Shown here: one piece after another, positions 16,683-24,689 of the stretch | Numbering within the stretch: the stretch's first letter is position 1 | Layout of the letters: each line of letters begins with the position of its first letter | NCBI GenBank assembly: GCA_963739355.1 | Contig: CAVUAD010000002.1 | Coordinates: 127,848 to 191,847 of the forward strand | Reading direction: 5' to 3' | From: JAWVFM01 sp963739355 | Lineage (GTDB): Bacteria > Actinomycetota > Thermoleophilia > Solirubrobacterales > 70-9 | Length of the DNA: 64,000 bases | Notes under the pieces: generated by a model | Told to the model about the DNA's origin: nothing | What the model saw: the letters and a program-made list of their open reading frames with translations, nothing else | Databases searched by the model: none | Program-made: the position numbers and the translations under genes

Positions 16683-17555
16683 ATGGGCTTGACGCCGACA
16701 CGTCGAACGTGCGGGCGCCGAGCGCTGTCCGGTGCCGCCGCGCTGGCCTGCGCATTCGGGCTTGCGACGGCCGGCTCCGCGCAGGGCGCGCCGCAAACCA
16801 CCGGTGCCGACGGCGCGACGCTGGGCGAGGGCGTCAGCTCGGTCACCTGGGCGCTCGGCATCCTCGACCCGCACGTCGACCTCGGAGCGCTCAGCGGATC
16901 AGGAGGCTCCGGCGCCGGCAACGGGAAGACGCTGACGGTCTCCGCCACCCAGCACCCGGTGCGGCACGCGCAATCCGAGCAGGCCGCGCCGCCGCGCCGG
17001 GCCGGCCGCGTGGTCGGTCCGCCGAGCGGCGGGAAGATCCCGCCCGCCTCCGCCGGCACCAACGGCACGAACGTCGCGCACGGCGCCAGTCAGCTCGAGC
17101 TCGCGAGCCGCGGCGCCTTCGACTTCGGATCGCAGGGGAGCGGGGGGCCGACGACCACTCTCGTGGGCGGCATCGCCATCCCGCCGGCCGGCGCCCCGCC
17201 CGCCATCCAGGCCGCGGTCGACGCCGCCAACAGCATCAGCACCACTCCCTACGTCTGGGGCGGGGGCCACGCGAGCTTCAACTCGGGCGGCTACGACTGC
17301 TCCGGCGCCGTGAGCTACGCGCTGCACGGCGCCGGGTTCCTCGCCCAGCCGCTGGCCTCGGGCCAGCTCATGAAATGGGGCGCTCCCGGGCCCGGGAAGT
17401 GGCTGACGGTGTACGCCAACCAGGGCCACGCGTATGCCGTGATCGCCGGACTGCGGTGGGACACGGTGGGAGACGCGCAGGGCACCGGTCCGCGCTGGCA
17501 CCCCGAGGGCCCGTACCCCAGCGGGTTCGCCGTCCGGCACTTCCCGGGCTACTGA
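16683..17555 (+). CDS. Secreted NlpC/P60-like peptidoglycan endopeptidase
   Basis: A 290-residue protein with an N-terminal signal peptide (cleavage near AGSAQGAPQ) and a long low-complexity linker. The C-terminal cysteine-peptidase domain has PYVWGGGH, catalytic cysteine in YDCSG (about 205) and histidine in GHAYAVIAG (about 248). NlpC/P60 enzymes cut cell-wall stem peptides. The third polar residue is not obvious to me. The neighbouring convergent gene is an amidase, consistent with a cell-wall hydrolase pair. Confidence 0.82.
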   Translation: MGLTPTRRTCGRRALSGAAALACAFGLATAGSAQGAPQTTGADGATLGEGVSSVTWALGILDPHVDLGALSGSGGSGAGNGKTLTVSATQHPVRHAQSEQAAPPRRAGRVVGPPSGGKIPPASAGTNGTNVAHGASQLELASRGAFDFGSQGSGGPTTTLVGGIAIPPAGAPPAIQAAVDAANSISTTPYVWGGGHASFNSGGYDCSGAVSYALHGAGFLAQPLASGQLMKWGAPGPGKWLTVYANQGHAYAVIAGLRWDTVGDAQGTGPRWHPEGPYPSGFAVRHFPGY

Positions 17556-17556
17556 T

Positions 17557-18288
17557 TCAGCCCAGCCGCTTCCGCAGCAGCTGTCGGAACCTCTTCACGT
17601 CCTTGCGCTGCCAGTCGCTGTGGTCGTTTCGCCAGCCTTCGAGGTCCTTGAAGTAGGGGCTGGAGTTCGCCATCGCGTGGCCGATGACGTTCTTGAGCTT
17701 GATCCCGTAGCGCTGCTGCAGGTAGGCGACGAGGTGGACCGCGTGGCTGATCTGCCGGCGGCGACGCAGGATGTCCTCGTCCGTGTGGTGCGAGCTGCCG
17801 TCCTGCTCCTGCACCATCTCCACCCCGATCGCGGTGTAGTTCAGGCCGATCGTGTGGCGGCAGCGGATCGTGGGCCGCACGATCTCGTGGATCCCGCCGT
17901 TCTGGGCGACGACGAAGTGGCTGCACACGCCGGGGAGCTCGCCCTCGTTCGGAGCGTTCGACGCGAAGGCCGACCGCGCTGACTGCCAGGTCGGGCCTGC
18001 CGTGTAGTGCAGGACGATCACCCTGGGGTCCTTCAGGTGCCAGCGCCGCTCGCCGTAGTGGCGCTTCGAGTAGGCGGCCATCTCGCGCTTGCGCCCGTGG
18101 CTGTAGTCGATCCGGTTGTCGTGGACGGCGGGGCGCGAGACGTGGTGGGTCGCGTGGGCGGGCAGCGGAAGCTGGCGCGCTATCCGAGTGGAGTGGTTTT
18201 GGAGCTGGATCTCGCTCGTCTGTCCGGTGGACGCGCCGGCGAGGGTCAGCCCCGTCAGCAGCGCGCCGATCATGAGCATCACGGGCAC
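17557..18288 (-). CDS. N-acetylmuramoyl-L-alanine amidase (amidase_2/PGRP-like), secreted
   Basis: A 243-residue protein with an N-terminal hydrophobic signal (MLMIGALLTGLTLAGA). The amidase-2 domain (about 85-215) has VIVLHYTAG, with zinc-ligand histidine near 91, CSHFVVAQNGGIHEIV, the HTIGLNYTAIGVEM block, and a late histidine in NVIGHAMANS. The usual DPG-type motif after the last His is altered to ANSSPYFKD, so the third ligand or base may differ. It cleaves the muramyl-alanine bond. It follows the ABM gene by 13 bp. Confidence 0.85.
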   Translation of the reverse strand: MPVMLMIGALLTGLTLAGASTGQTSEIQLQNHSTRIARQLPLPAHATHHVSRPAVHDNRIDYSHGRKREMAAYSKRHYGERRWHLKDPRVIVLHYTAGPTWQSARSAFASNAPNEGELPGVCSHFVVAQNGGIHEIVRPTIRCRHTIGLNYTAIGVEMVQEQDGSSHHTDEDILRRRRQISHAVHLVAYLQQRYGIKLKNVIGHAMANSSPYFKDLEGWRNDHSDWQRKDVKRFRQLLRKRLG

Positions 18289-18301
18289 GCGGAGGCGCGC
18301 G

Positions 18302-18619
18302 TCAGCCGCTCGCGACGTTCGAGAGGTCGAACGTCCGCGAGACCTCGTGGAACTGGACGTCCGGCGCGCCGACGATCGCCGCCGGGATCGCCTTCATGAA
18401 GGTGGCGATGTGCGCCGTGGCGAAGTGGGCGCGAAGCGCCTCCAGGCTCTCCCACTCCTCGACGAACAGGTAGGCGTCCCCGTCCTCCATGTCGCGGTAG
18501 AAGCGGTACCCGATGCAGCCCGGGTCCATTCGGGAGGCCGTCACGACGTCGTTGGCGACGCGAACGAGCTCCTCGCGCCGGGCCTCGTCGGTTCGGACCC
18601 TTCCGATGACGACGATCAT
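18302..18619 (-). CDS. Antibiotic-biosynthesis-monooxygenase (ABM) domain protein
   Basis: A 105-residue ferredoxin-like alpha+beta protein: VIGRVRTDEARREELV, GCIGYRFYRDMEDGDAYLFVEEWES and a C-terminal HIATFMKAIP helix match the stand-alone ABM family (YgiN-like quinol monooxygenases). Such small dimeric proteins act on quinones or haem, or serve as stress proteins. It is the first gene of a two-gene minus-strand unit with the amidase. Confidence 0.85.
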   Translation of the reverse strand: MIVVIGRVRTDEARREELVRVANDVVTASRMDPGCIGYRFYRDMEDGDAYLFVEEWESLEALRAHFATAHIATFMKAIPAAIVGAPDVQFHEVSRTFDLSNVASG

Positions 18620-18729
18620 GAGCCGAGCCTAGTCGTTGGGCCGGGCGCAGGTGCGCGACGCTGCCACCTGAGGCCCCTTCGCCATGGCTCTCCTGTTTCG
18701 ATCGATACAACCGGACCGCGGGCCGGTTA

Positions 18730-18755
18730 GTTAGGGCTCGCGGCTCGTCGGGTAG
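18730..18755 (+). promoter_or_regulatory. Possible SigB/SigF-type promoter for DoxX gene
   Basis: GTTA (18730-18733), a 16-bp spacer and GGGTAG (18750-18755) resemble the SigB/SigF consensus GTTT-N14-16-GGGTAT. Transcription would begin about 18762, so the ATG at 18765 would be nearly leaderless. The sigma gene at 36781 has a closer match. Suggestive only. Confidence 0.35.
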
Positions 18756-18764
18756 GCACGAACT

Positions 18765-19304
18765 ATGGACATCGCTCTTCTCACGCTACGTGTCGTCGCC
18801 GGCCTCCTGTTCGCGGGGCACGGCGCCCAGAAGCTCTTTGGCTGGTTCGGCGGCGGCGGCGTCGACGGCACCGCCGGGATGTTCGAGAAGCTCGGCATGC
18901 GGCCCGCGCGGCTGCACGCCAGGGCCGCGGGCTTCAACGAGTTCGTGGGCGGCCTGCTGCTGGCGGCCGGCCTGCTGCTGCCCGTCGCGGCAGCCCTCAT
19001 CATCGCCACGATGACGGCGGCGGTCGTCCTGGTGCACGCCAAGAACGGTCCCTGGAACACCGACAAGGGCTGGGAGCTGAACGCGCTCTACGCCGCGATT
19101 ACCTTCGCCGTCACCGCGATCGGCGCCGGGACCCTCTCGCTCGACGACCCGCTCGGGATCGGCCTGACGGGAATCGGCTGGGCGATCGGCGCGCTGGCCG
19201 CCGGAATGCTTGGCGGGCTCGGAGCCGTGGGCTCGGGCCGCATGCAGCCACGGGCCCGGCCGGGGCGCACCGCCTCCCCGCACCGCTCGGCGCCGAGCCA
19301 CTGA
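18765..19304 (+). CDS. DoxX family membrane protein
   Basis: A 179-residue protein with four transmembrane helices and the DoxX signature LLTLRVVAGLLFAGHGAQKLFGWFGGGG near the N-terminus. Helix 2 contains the typical FNEFVGGLLLAAGLLLP. A Gly-rich helix pair and a basic Pro/Arg tail of about 30 residues follow. DoxX proteins are linked to thiosulfate:quinone oxidoreduction or to oxidative-stress complexes with SodA/SseA, but neither partner is present here. Confidence 0.88.
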   Translation: MDIALLTLRVVAGLLFAGHGAQKLFGWFGGGGVDGTAGMFEKLGMRPARLHARAAGFNEFVGGLLLAAGLLLPVAAALIIATMTAAVVLVHAKNGPWNTDKGWELNALYAAITFAVTAIGAGTLSLDDPLGIGLTGIGWAIGALAAGMLGGLGAVGSGRMQPRARPGRTASPHRSAPSH

Positions 19305-19323
19305 GCCACGCCGGCGCGTCGCG

Positions 19324-20697
19324 CTAGTGGGCGGCGTGCTTCAGGAAGGGCACGAGGTGCTTGAGGAAGGCGTTCTTCTTCGGCGCGGCGGCGTTGGGGT
19401 CGTTGTGCGCGTAGGTCGCGCTGCGATCGATCAGGGTCACGTCCTTCTTCGGGACGTGTGACTGCTTTGCGAGCGTCCTGACCGCGTCGAGAACCCGCGT
19501 GTTGCCGAGGGCCGCTCCGAAGGCGTACATCGGGACGTGGACGTCGTCGCCGTGGGTGGCCTTCACGTCGAGCACCTTCTGAGCCGGGTTCTTGTTCCCG
19601 TCGCCCACCGCGCCGGCGTCGATCGTAAGCCGCATCGGGTGGTACCAGGCGGAGCCGTCCGTGCCCTTGACGCCGGTGCCGAACAGCATGTTCGCGTAGC
19701 GCTTGATCGGCGTGATGTCGCCGGCCTGGTCCCACGGCCGCGGGTTGCCGCTGGCAGCGAGCTGGCCGTCATGGGCCTGGAAGGCGATCAGGCTGCTCGG
19801 CGAGGTGTCGACGTCGGAGGCGTAGCCGAAGCCGGCCTCGTTGGTGGTAGTCACCGGCGGCTTGATGCCGGGCGGCAGAGGGAAGCCGTCGAGCTGCGAC
19901 TTCTGGTTCGGGTTCTCGGTCGCGAGCCCGGAGCCGACATTGGCGAACAGCCCGGCTAACGGCGCCTGAATCCCGCCGAACGCAAGCCAGGGCGTGCTGG
20001 ACTGGAGGTCGGAGAGCTCCTGCTTCGCGTCGTGCTTCGAGACTGGGTCGGGCCTCGAGGCGCCGTCGATGAACACCAGGCCCGAGAGGCCCTTTGCGCC
20101 TGCCTTGCCGTCGAAGTCCCAGGTCGCGTAGGCAGAGGTCATGGTCCCGCCGAGAGAGTGACCGCCGACGACGACCTTGCCCCCAAGCTTCTTTGCGGCA
20201 AGGACGACGTTGCGCAGGTCGTGCATCTCGACGTTCATGCCCCAATCACGGGCGAAGCCCACGTCGCTGTCCTCAGCGAACTGCACGTGCTTCGTCACGG
20301 AGCTGTCGGTGAGGAAGCCCAGGTAGTAGTCGAAGAACTGCTTCGGCGTGACCTTCCCGGCCTTGTACTTGTCGGCCTCGGACTGGTCCTCGAGCAGGTT
20401 CTCGCGCCGCTCGACGGACCAGACCTGCCAGCCGTGAAGCCGGCCGACCAGGCTCTTCGCGAGCGGCACGAAGTAGGCGGAGCCGGCGCTGGTGCCCGGG
20501 TTCAGCACGAGAACGTTCCTGGCGTTCTTCGGGCCGACCTTGATGACGCCGACCTTGTCGTACTTCTTCGGCGTTCCGGGCGCGTCGAAGCCCTTCATCC
20601 ACTGCACGTGCTCATCGGCGGCCGCGGCCGCGGCGAACGCGCCGCACGCGGCAACGGTTGCGATACCCGCGCCGATGTACGTCTTGAGTCTGCCCAC
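19324..20697 (-). CDS. Secreted alpha/beta hydrolase
   Basis: A 457-residue protein with a signal peptide (YIGAGIATVAACGAFAAAAAADE). The alpha/beta-hydrolase core has VLVLNPGTSAGSAYF, the nucleophile elbow GGHSLGG (about 180) and GLVFIDGASRPDP; a late histidine candidate is in NDPNAA-flanking SATYAHND. The length and secretion suggest an extracellular esterase or lipase. No operon partner; the minus-strand neighbour starts 37 bp upstream. Confidence 0.8.
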   Translation of the reverse strand: MGRLKTYIGAGIATVAACGAFAAAAAADEHVQWMKGFDAPGTPKKYDKVGVIKVGPKNARNVLVLNPGTSAGSAYFVPLAKSLVGRLHGWQVWSVERRENLLEDQSEADKYKAGKVTPKQFFDYYLGFLTDSSVTKHVQFAEDSDVGFARDWGMNVEMHDLRNVVLAAKKLGGKVVVGGHSLGGTMTSAYATWDFDGKAGAKGLSGLVFIDGASRPDPVSKHDAKQELSDLQSSTPWLAFGGIQAPLAGLFANVGSGLATENPNQKSQLDGFPLPPGIKPPVTTTNEAGFGYASDVDTSPSSLIAFQAHDGQLAASGNPRPWDQAGDITPIKRYANMLFGTGVKGTDGSAWYHPMRLTIDAGAVGDGNKNPAQKVLDVKATHGDDVHVPMYAFGAALGNTRVLDAVRTLAKQSHVPKKDVTLIDRSATYAHNDPNAAAPKKNAFLKHLVPFLKHAAH

Positions 20698-20734
20698 CTG
20701 CCGGGCAGCTTACCGAGGCGGTGTTGGCCGCCGC

Positions 20735-21577
20735 CTACGGGCGTACGAACGTCGCCGGGTCAGGGCCGACGCGCTCACCCGTGTCGAGCGCGTGAATCGC
20801 GTCCATCTCGTCGTCGGCGAGGTGGAAGCCGAAGACGTCGAAGTTGCTCTCGATCCGCTCAGGCGTGACCGACTTCGGGATCACGACGTTGCCGATCTGC
20901 AGGTGCCAGCGGATGACGATCTGGCCCGGTGTCCTGTCGTGGCCCGCGGCGATCTCCGCGATGGCCTCCTCGTCGAGCACGGCGCCCTGCGCCAGCGGGC
21001 TCCACGCCTCGGTCGTGATGCCCAGGTCCGCGTGCTCGCGCCGCAGGCCCGGCTGCTGGAAGTGGGGGTGCAGCTCCACCTGGTTGACCGCCGGCGTCAC
21101 GCCGGTCTCGTCGATCAGGCGGCGCAGGTGGTCCGGATTGAAGTTGGAGACCCCGATCGAGCGAACCCGCCCCTCCTCCTTCAGCTCGATGAACGTCTTC
21201 CACGTCTCGACGTAGAGGTCCTGGCTCGGCACCGGCCAGTGGATCAGGTAGAGGTCGATGTGGTCCAGCTCCAGCCTGTCGAGGCTTTCCTCGAAGGCCT
21301 TTCGCGACCGCTCGTAGCCGTGGTCGTCGTTGAAGCACTTGGTCGTGATGAAGACCTCTTCGCGGCTCAGCCCCGACGCGCGGAAGGCCTGCCCCACGGC
21401 GGCCTCGTTCTGATACGCGGCGGCCGTGTCGATGTGGCGGTAGCCGGCGTCGAAGGCACGCACCACGGCCTCGGCTGTCTCGTCGGGCGGTACCTGGAAC
21501 ACGCCGAACCCCAGCTGGGGGATCGACTCGCCGTCGTTCAACTGCACCTCGGGGACCTGGTTGGTTGTGGATTCCAT
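20735..21577 (-). CDS. Aldo/keto reductase (2,5-diketo-D-gluconate reductase-like)
   Basis: A 280-residue (beta/alpha)8 oxidoreductase starting at ATG 21577. The catalytic tetrad is visible: Asp and Tyr in HIDTAAAYQNE (about 50-55), Lys in ITTKCFND and His in LYLIHWPVP (about 110). The NADPH-binding region has GVSNFNPDHLRRL and VIPKSVTPERIESNFDVF. It reduces aldehydes or ketones with NADPH. Located 44 bp downstream of the CtaG gene on the same strand. Confidence 0.92.
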   Translation of the reverse strand: MESTTNQVPEVQLNDGESIPQLGFGVFQVPPDETAEAVVRAFDAGYRHIDTAAAYQNEAAVGQAFRASGLSREEVFITTKCFNDDHGYERSRKAFEESLDRLELDHIDLYLIHWPVPSQDLYVETWKTFIELKEEGRVRSIGVSNFNPDHLRRLIDETGVTPAVNQVELHPHFQQPGLRREHADLGITTEAWSPLAQGAVLDEEAIAEIAAGHDRTPGQIVIRWHLQIGNVVIPKSVTPERIESNFDVFGFHLADDEMDAIHALDTGERVGPDPATFVRP

Positions 21578-21621
21578 ATCTAGACCCTGCCCGATGTGGT
21601 CGCGGCCAAACCTGGCGGACG

Positions 21622-22536
21622 TCAGTCGTCGCGGGAGCCCGGCGCGGGGCCCTCGCTCTCGATTCGCGCCCGCAGGCGGGGGCCGGAGCCCGACACCGAG
21701 GCACGGGTTGCGCGGCCGGGGGAGAGGGCGACGCCGCGCACATGGGCGAGGTCCTCCAGCTCCTGGCGCTCGGTGTCGTCGCGCGCCCAGCGCAGGAAGA
21801 CGACGGTGAGGATGCCGAGCGCCATCAGCATGCACCAGCCCATCAGCACCCCGCCCGCGGCGCTCTGGTCCGCCAGCGGCGAGATCCCGTGGGACTCGGC
21901 GCTCGCGCTGTAGTCGGGGTAGAAGACGGTGCCCGACCACATGAAGACGTTTGCCATCGCCATCCCGGTCAGCCAGAGGACCGCGGTGTAGACGACGTGG
22001 CCCGCGCGCCCGAACCAGGCCGGCTGGGGCAGCGGCCCGAACAGGGGCATCCACATGAAGACGCCGAAGAAGATGAAGGAGAAGTGCTCCAGGACGTGCA
22101 CGGGCGTGGAGTGGAGGGCGGCCTGGTAGAGCGGCGGGAGGTGCCACAGGTAGAGGACGAAGGTGAAGAGCGTGATCGCGACGACCGGGTGGGAGAGGCG
22201 GCGCAACGGGCGCAGGATCGGGTTGGCCAGGAGCGGCTGGAGAACGGGGCCCGTCAGGCCGAGAACGAAGAGGAGCGAGGCCAGGTCGGCAAGCAGGAGG
22301 TGCTGGACCATGTGGGCGACGACGAGCTGGTCGGCCAGCGTCTCGAGCGGCGTGATGGTTGCGATGGCGACGAGCACGAGCCCGCCCACGAAGCACACCC
22401 GCCGCCACGCCTCAACGGGCCTGCCCTGGCGGGCAAGCGTGCGCGTCCGCCCGAGGTAGAGGTAGACGATCGCGAGCGGTGCGACCACCTCGGCCACCGT
22501 CCACGCCGTTGTCGCGAGCCCCGCGGCTGCGGTCAT
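21622..22536 (-). CDS. ctaG: Cytochrome c oxidase assembly factor CtaG (caa3 type)
   Basis: A 304-residue polytopic membrane protein with about seven helices. Family features are HMVQHLLLADLASLLFVLGL, FVLYLWHLPPLYQAAL and HVLEHFSFIFFGVFMWMPL, with conserved histidines thought to bind copper, plus a WMPLFGPLP loop. It assists CuB insertion in aa3/caa3 oxidases. The C-terminal 50 residues are polar and non-conserved. Oxidase subunits are not in the window. Confidence 0.88.
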   Translation of the reverse strand: MTAAAGLATTAWTVAEVVAPLAIVYLYLGRTRTLARQGRPVEAWRRVCFVGGLVLVAIATITPLETLADQLVVAHMVQHLLLADLASLLFVLGLTGPVLQPLLANPILRPLRRLSHPVVAITLFTFVLYLWHLPPLYQAALHSTPVHVLEHFSFIFFGVFMWMPLFGPLPQPAWFGRAGHVVYTAVLWLTGMAMANVFMWSGTVFYPDYSASAESHGISPLADQSAAGGVLMGWCMLMALGILTVVFLRWARDDTERQELEDLAHVRGVALSPGRATRASVSGSGPRLRARIESEGPAPGSRDD

Positions 22537-22573
22537 GCACCGATATTAGGAGGCGAGGCCCGGCCGCCCCGAA

Positions 22574-22608
22574 TGCGAGTTCATGTCGCTATCCGACATG
22601 AACTCGCA
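22574..22608. repeat. Perfect 15-bp inverted repeat at 3' end of the AbiEi-like ORF
   Basis: Arms TGCGAGTTCATGTCG (22574-22588) and CGACATGAACTCGCA (22594-22608) flank a 5-nt loop. On the minus strand the loop reads GATAG and contains the TAG that ends the AbiEi-like ORF. A related copy sits at 23046-23071 over that ORF's start codon. Confidence 0.8.
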
Positions 22609-23053
22609 AGGCCTCCCCCCTCCTTCTCCGCTCAAGCACCAGCCTTTGAAGTTCGCGGCGGAGCCCGATGTCGCGTTCAGTCAGCGAGGAGGAGTGGTGG
22701 ATGCGCAGGCCGCGCCGGCGAGCCCGGCCGCTTGGTCCCGCGACCGTTACGTGGATCGGCCCGCGGCGGACCGGAAGCAACGTCCAAAGTTCGGCGGCCG
22801 AGCGGTGGCTGAGGACGGCACCCGCGCCACACGCCAGCACCGCCGCCATCCACCTGCCCTCATTGCTCAACCCGGCATGCCCCACCGCGTACACCCCTCG
22901 GAAGACCGGGTGCAGCCGGCCGGCGCGCACTCGTCGTGAGGTGCCGTTGGGGGAGAGACCGGCCTCTGGAAGCTGACCCCAGGTGATCACTCCGTGCTGG
23001 CGTGCGGCGATCTCGGCACATCTCCTTTCGGGGGTTGCGGGTTTGTGTCGCAT
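22589..23053 (-). pseudogene. Truncated AbiEi-like (type IV toxin-antitoxin antitoxin/DUF559-associated) protein
   Basis: A 154-residue ORF. The N-terminal winged-helix AbiEi-type domain is intact (AARQHGVITWGQLPEAGL, GRLHPVFRGVYAVGH), as is the start of the middle domain (GAVLSHRSAAELWTLLP, GPIHVTVAG). Relatives are about 280-320 residues with a nuclease-like C-terminus; here the sequence departs from the family after GLRIHHSSSLTERDI and stops, so the C-terminal half is missing. ATG 23053 and TAG 22589-22591 each lie in the loop of a copy of the same palindrome. No AbiEii toxin gene is beside it. It may still make a DNA-binding protein. Confidence 0.6.
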
Positions 23054-23071
23054 ACCGACATGAAGTTGCAA
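23046..23071. repeat. Degenerate second copy of the AbiEi-flanking palindrome, over the start codon
   Basis: TGTCG-CATAC-CGACA followed by TGAAGTTGCAA. The right half (CGACATGAAGTTGCAA) matches the 22594-22609 copy at 14 of 16 positions; the left half has diverged. On the minus strand the loop reads GTATG and supplies the ATG of the AbiEi-like ORF. AbiEi antitoxins are known to bind inverted repeats at their own promoters, so this may be an operator. Confidence 0.65.
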
Positions 23072-23141
23072 GCGCGGTTCCGTGCCCCCGATCGGGCGCC
23101 GTGTGCGTGCCCGGCCGCGCTCGCCCTCTAGATTGGAGTGG

Positions 23142-23915
23142 GTGAGCCTGGAGCCCGCCCTCAAGGTCGAAGACCTCGTCAAGCGCTACGCCACGGGTGT
23201 GGAGGCGCTGCGCGGCGTGTCCCTCGAGATCGGCGAGGGCGACTTCTTCGGGCTGCTCGGGCCGAACGGGGCCGGGAAGTCCACGCTGATCCACTGCACC
23301 ACCGGGCTCGCCCAGCCGACCTCAGGGTCGATCCACGTCTTCGGCCACGACGCCATCCGCGACTATGCCAACGCCCGCCAGGCGATCGGCCTGGCGCCGC
23401 AGGAGCTCAACCTGGACTGGTTCCTGACGGTCGAGGAGACCCTCGACTATCACGCGGGGTACTTCGGCACCCCCAAGCGCGAGCGCCGCGAGCGTGCGGC
23501 CGAGCTGCTCGAGACCTTCTCGCTCGTCGAGAAGCGTAACGAGCGCACCCGGTTCCTCTCGGGCGGGATGAAGCGCCGGCTGATCCTGGCGCGGGCCCTC
23601 ATGCACCGCCCGCGGCTGCTGATCCTCGACGAGCCGACCGCCGGGGTCGACATCGAGCTGCGCCTCGAGCTGTGGCACTACGTCCAGCGGATCAACGAGG
23701 AGGGGACGACGATCCTCCTGACCACGCACTACCTGGAGGAGGCGGAGCAGCTCTGCGACAAGATCGCCTTCATCAACGGGGGCGAGATCGTCAGCCAGGG
23801 AACGGCGGGCGAGCTGGCGACCCGGTATGGGGTCGGCAACCTCGAGGACGCCTACCTGGAGCTTGTGGGCCGCAAGGAGCTCTCCCGCTCGCGACTGGAG
23901 GAGGCGCTCACGTGA
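23142..23915 (+). CDS. ABC-2-type transporter ATP-binding protein
   Basis: A 257-residue ATPase starting at GTG 23142 (GGAG just upstream). Walker A GPNGAGKST (about 41), Q-loop in LAPQELNLDW, signature LSGGMKRR (about 140), Walker B LLILDEPT and H-loop TTH (about 193) are all present. The sequence resembles the NodI/DrrA/YadG export group. The stop overlaps the permease start (GTGA), giving a two-gene exporter; substrate unknown (polysaccharide, lipid or drug). Confidence 0.92.
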   Translation: MSLEPALKVEDLVKRYATGVEALRGVSLEIGEGDFFGLLGPNGAGKSTLIHCTTGLAQPTSGSIHVFGHDAIRDYANARQAIGLAPQELNLDWFLTVEETLDYHAGYFGTPKRERRERAAELLETFSLVEKRNERTRFLSGGMKRRLILARALMHRPRLLILDEPTAGVDIELRLELWHYVQRINEEGTTILLTTHYLEEAEQLCDKIAFINGGEIVSQGTAGELATRYGVGNLEDAYLELVGRKELSRSRLEEALT

Positions 23916-24679
23916 GCACCGCCCAGATCCGCTTCATGGCGCTCTGGCGCCGCGAGATGAACCGCTTCATGAAGATCAAGAAGCAGACGATCGGCGCGCC
24001 GCTGCTCGAGACGTTCCTCTACATCTCGGTGTTCGGCGCCGCCCTGGGCTCGCGCATCCACACCCTGCACGGCTTCCGCTACGTCGTGTTCGTGATCCCG
24101 GGCCTGATCATGATGGCCTTCGCGATGAACTCGTTCTCCAACAACGCGTCGTCGATCCTCCAGCAGAAGTTCCAGGGCGCCATCCAGGACCAGCTCTCCT
24201 CGCCGGCCAGCCCGCTCGAGCTCCTCTTCGCGTTCTCGCTCGGCGGCTTCATGCGGGGCTTCGTGGTCGCGGCCCTCACCTTCGTCGCGGCCACGATCCT
24301 GGTGAGCCTGCCGGTCGAGCACGTCCTCGTCCTGATCCCGGGCCTCTTCCTGGTGGGGTTCTTCTTCGCCCAGCTCGGCGTGACGATCGGCGTGCGCGCC
24401 GAGCAGTTCGACGACGTGGCGATCGCCCAGACCTTCGTCCTGCAGCCGCTGATCTTCCTGGGCGGGGTGTTCTACTCGGCCCAGCTCCTGCCGGAGCCCT
24501 GGCAGACCATCACCCACTTCAACCCCGTCTACTACATGATCGGCCTCGTCCGCTACGGGTTCCTGGGCTACACCGAGGTGAACGTGGCGATCTCGCTGAT
24601 CGTGCTCACCGGCGCGACGGCGGCCCTCTTCGTAGCCAACTGGCGCCTGTTCGCCAGCGGCTACAAGCTGCGGGCGTAG
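23912..24679 (+). CDS. ABC-2-type transporter permease
   Basis: A 255-residue permease of the NodJ/YadH type with six helices. It shows the N-terminal amphipathic MALWRREMNRFMK segment, FRYVVFVIPGLIMMAFAMNSF, and the conserved LQPLIFLGGVFYSAQLLPEPWQTITHFNPVYY region split across helices 5-6. GTG 23912 overlaps the ATPase stop. It pairs with the ATP-binding protein to export an unidentified substrate. Confidence 0.9.
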   Translation: MSTAQIRFMALWRREMNRFMKIKKQTIGAPLLETFLYISVFGAALGSRIHTLHGFRYVVFVIPGLIMMAFAMNSFSNNASSILQQKFQGAIQDQLSSPASPLELLFAFSLGGFMRGFVVAALTFVAATILVSLPVEHVLVLIPGLFLVGFFFAQLGVTIGVRAEQFDDVAIAQTFVLQPLIFLGGVFYSAQLLPEPWQTITHFNPVYYMIGLVRYGFLGYTEVNVAISLIVLTGATAALFVANWRLFASGYKLRA

Positions 24680-24689
24680 CCGCAGCGCC

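Noticed and set aside
15072..24679. Biosynthetic gene cluster around the MFS exporter, ABM protein and ABC exporter
   Set aside because: No synthase, carrier protein or tailoring set is present; the genes are ordinary envelope and transport functions.
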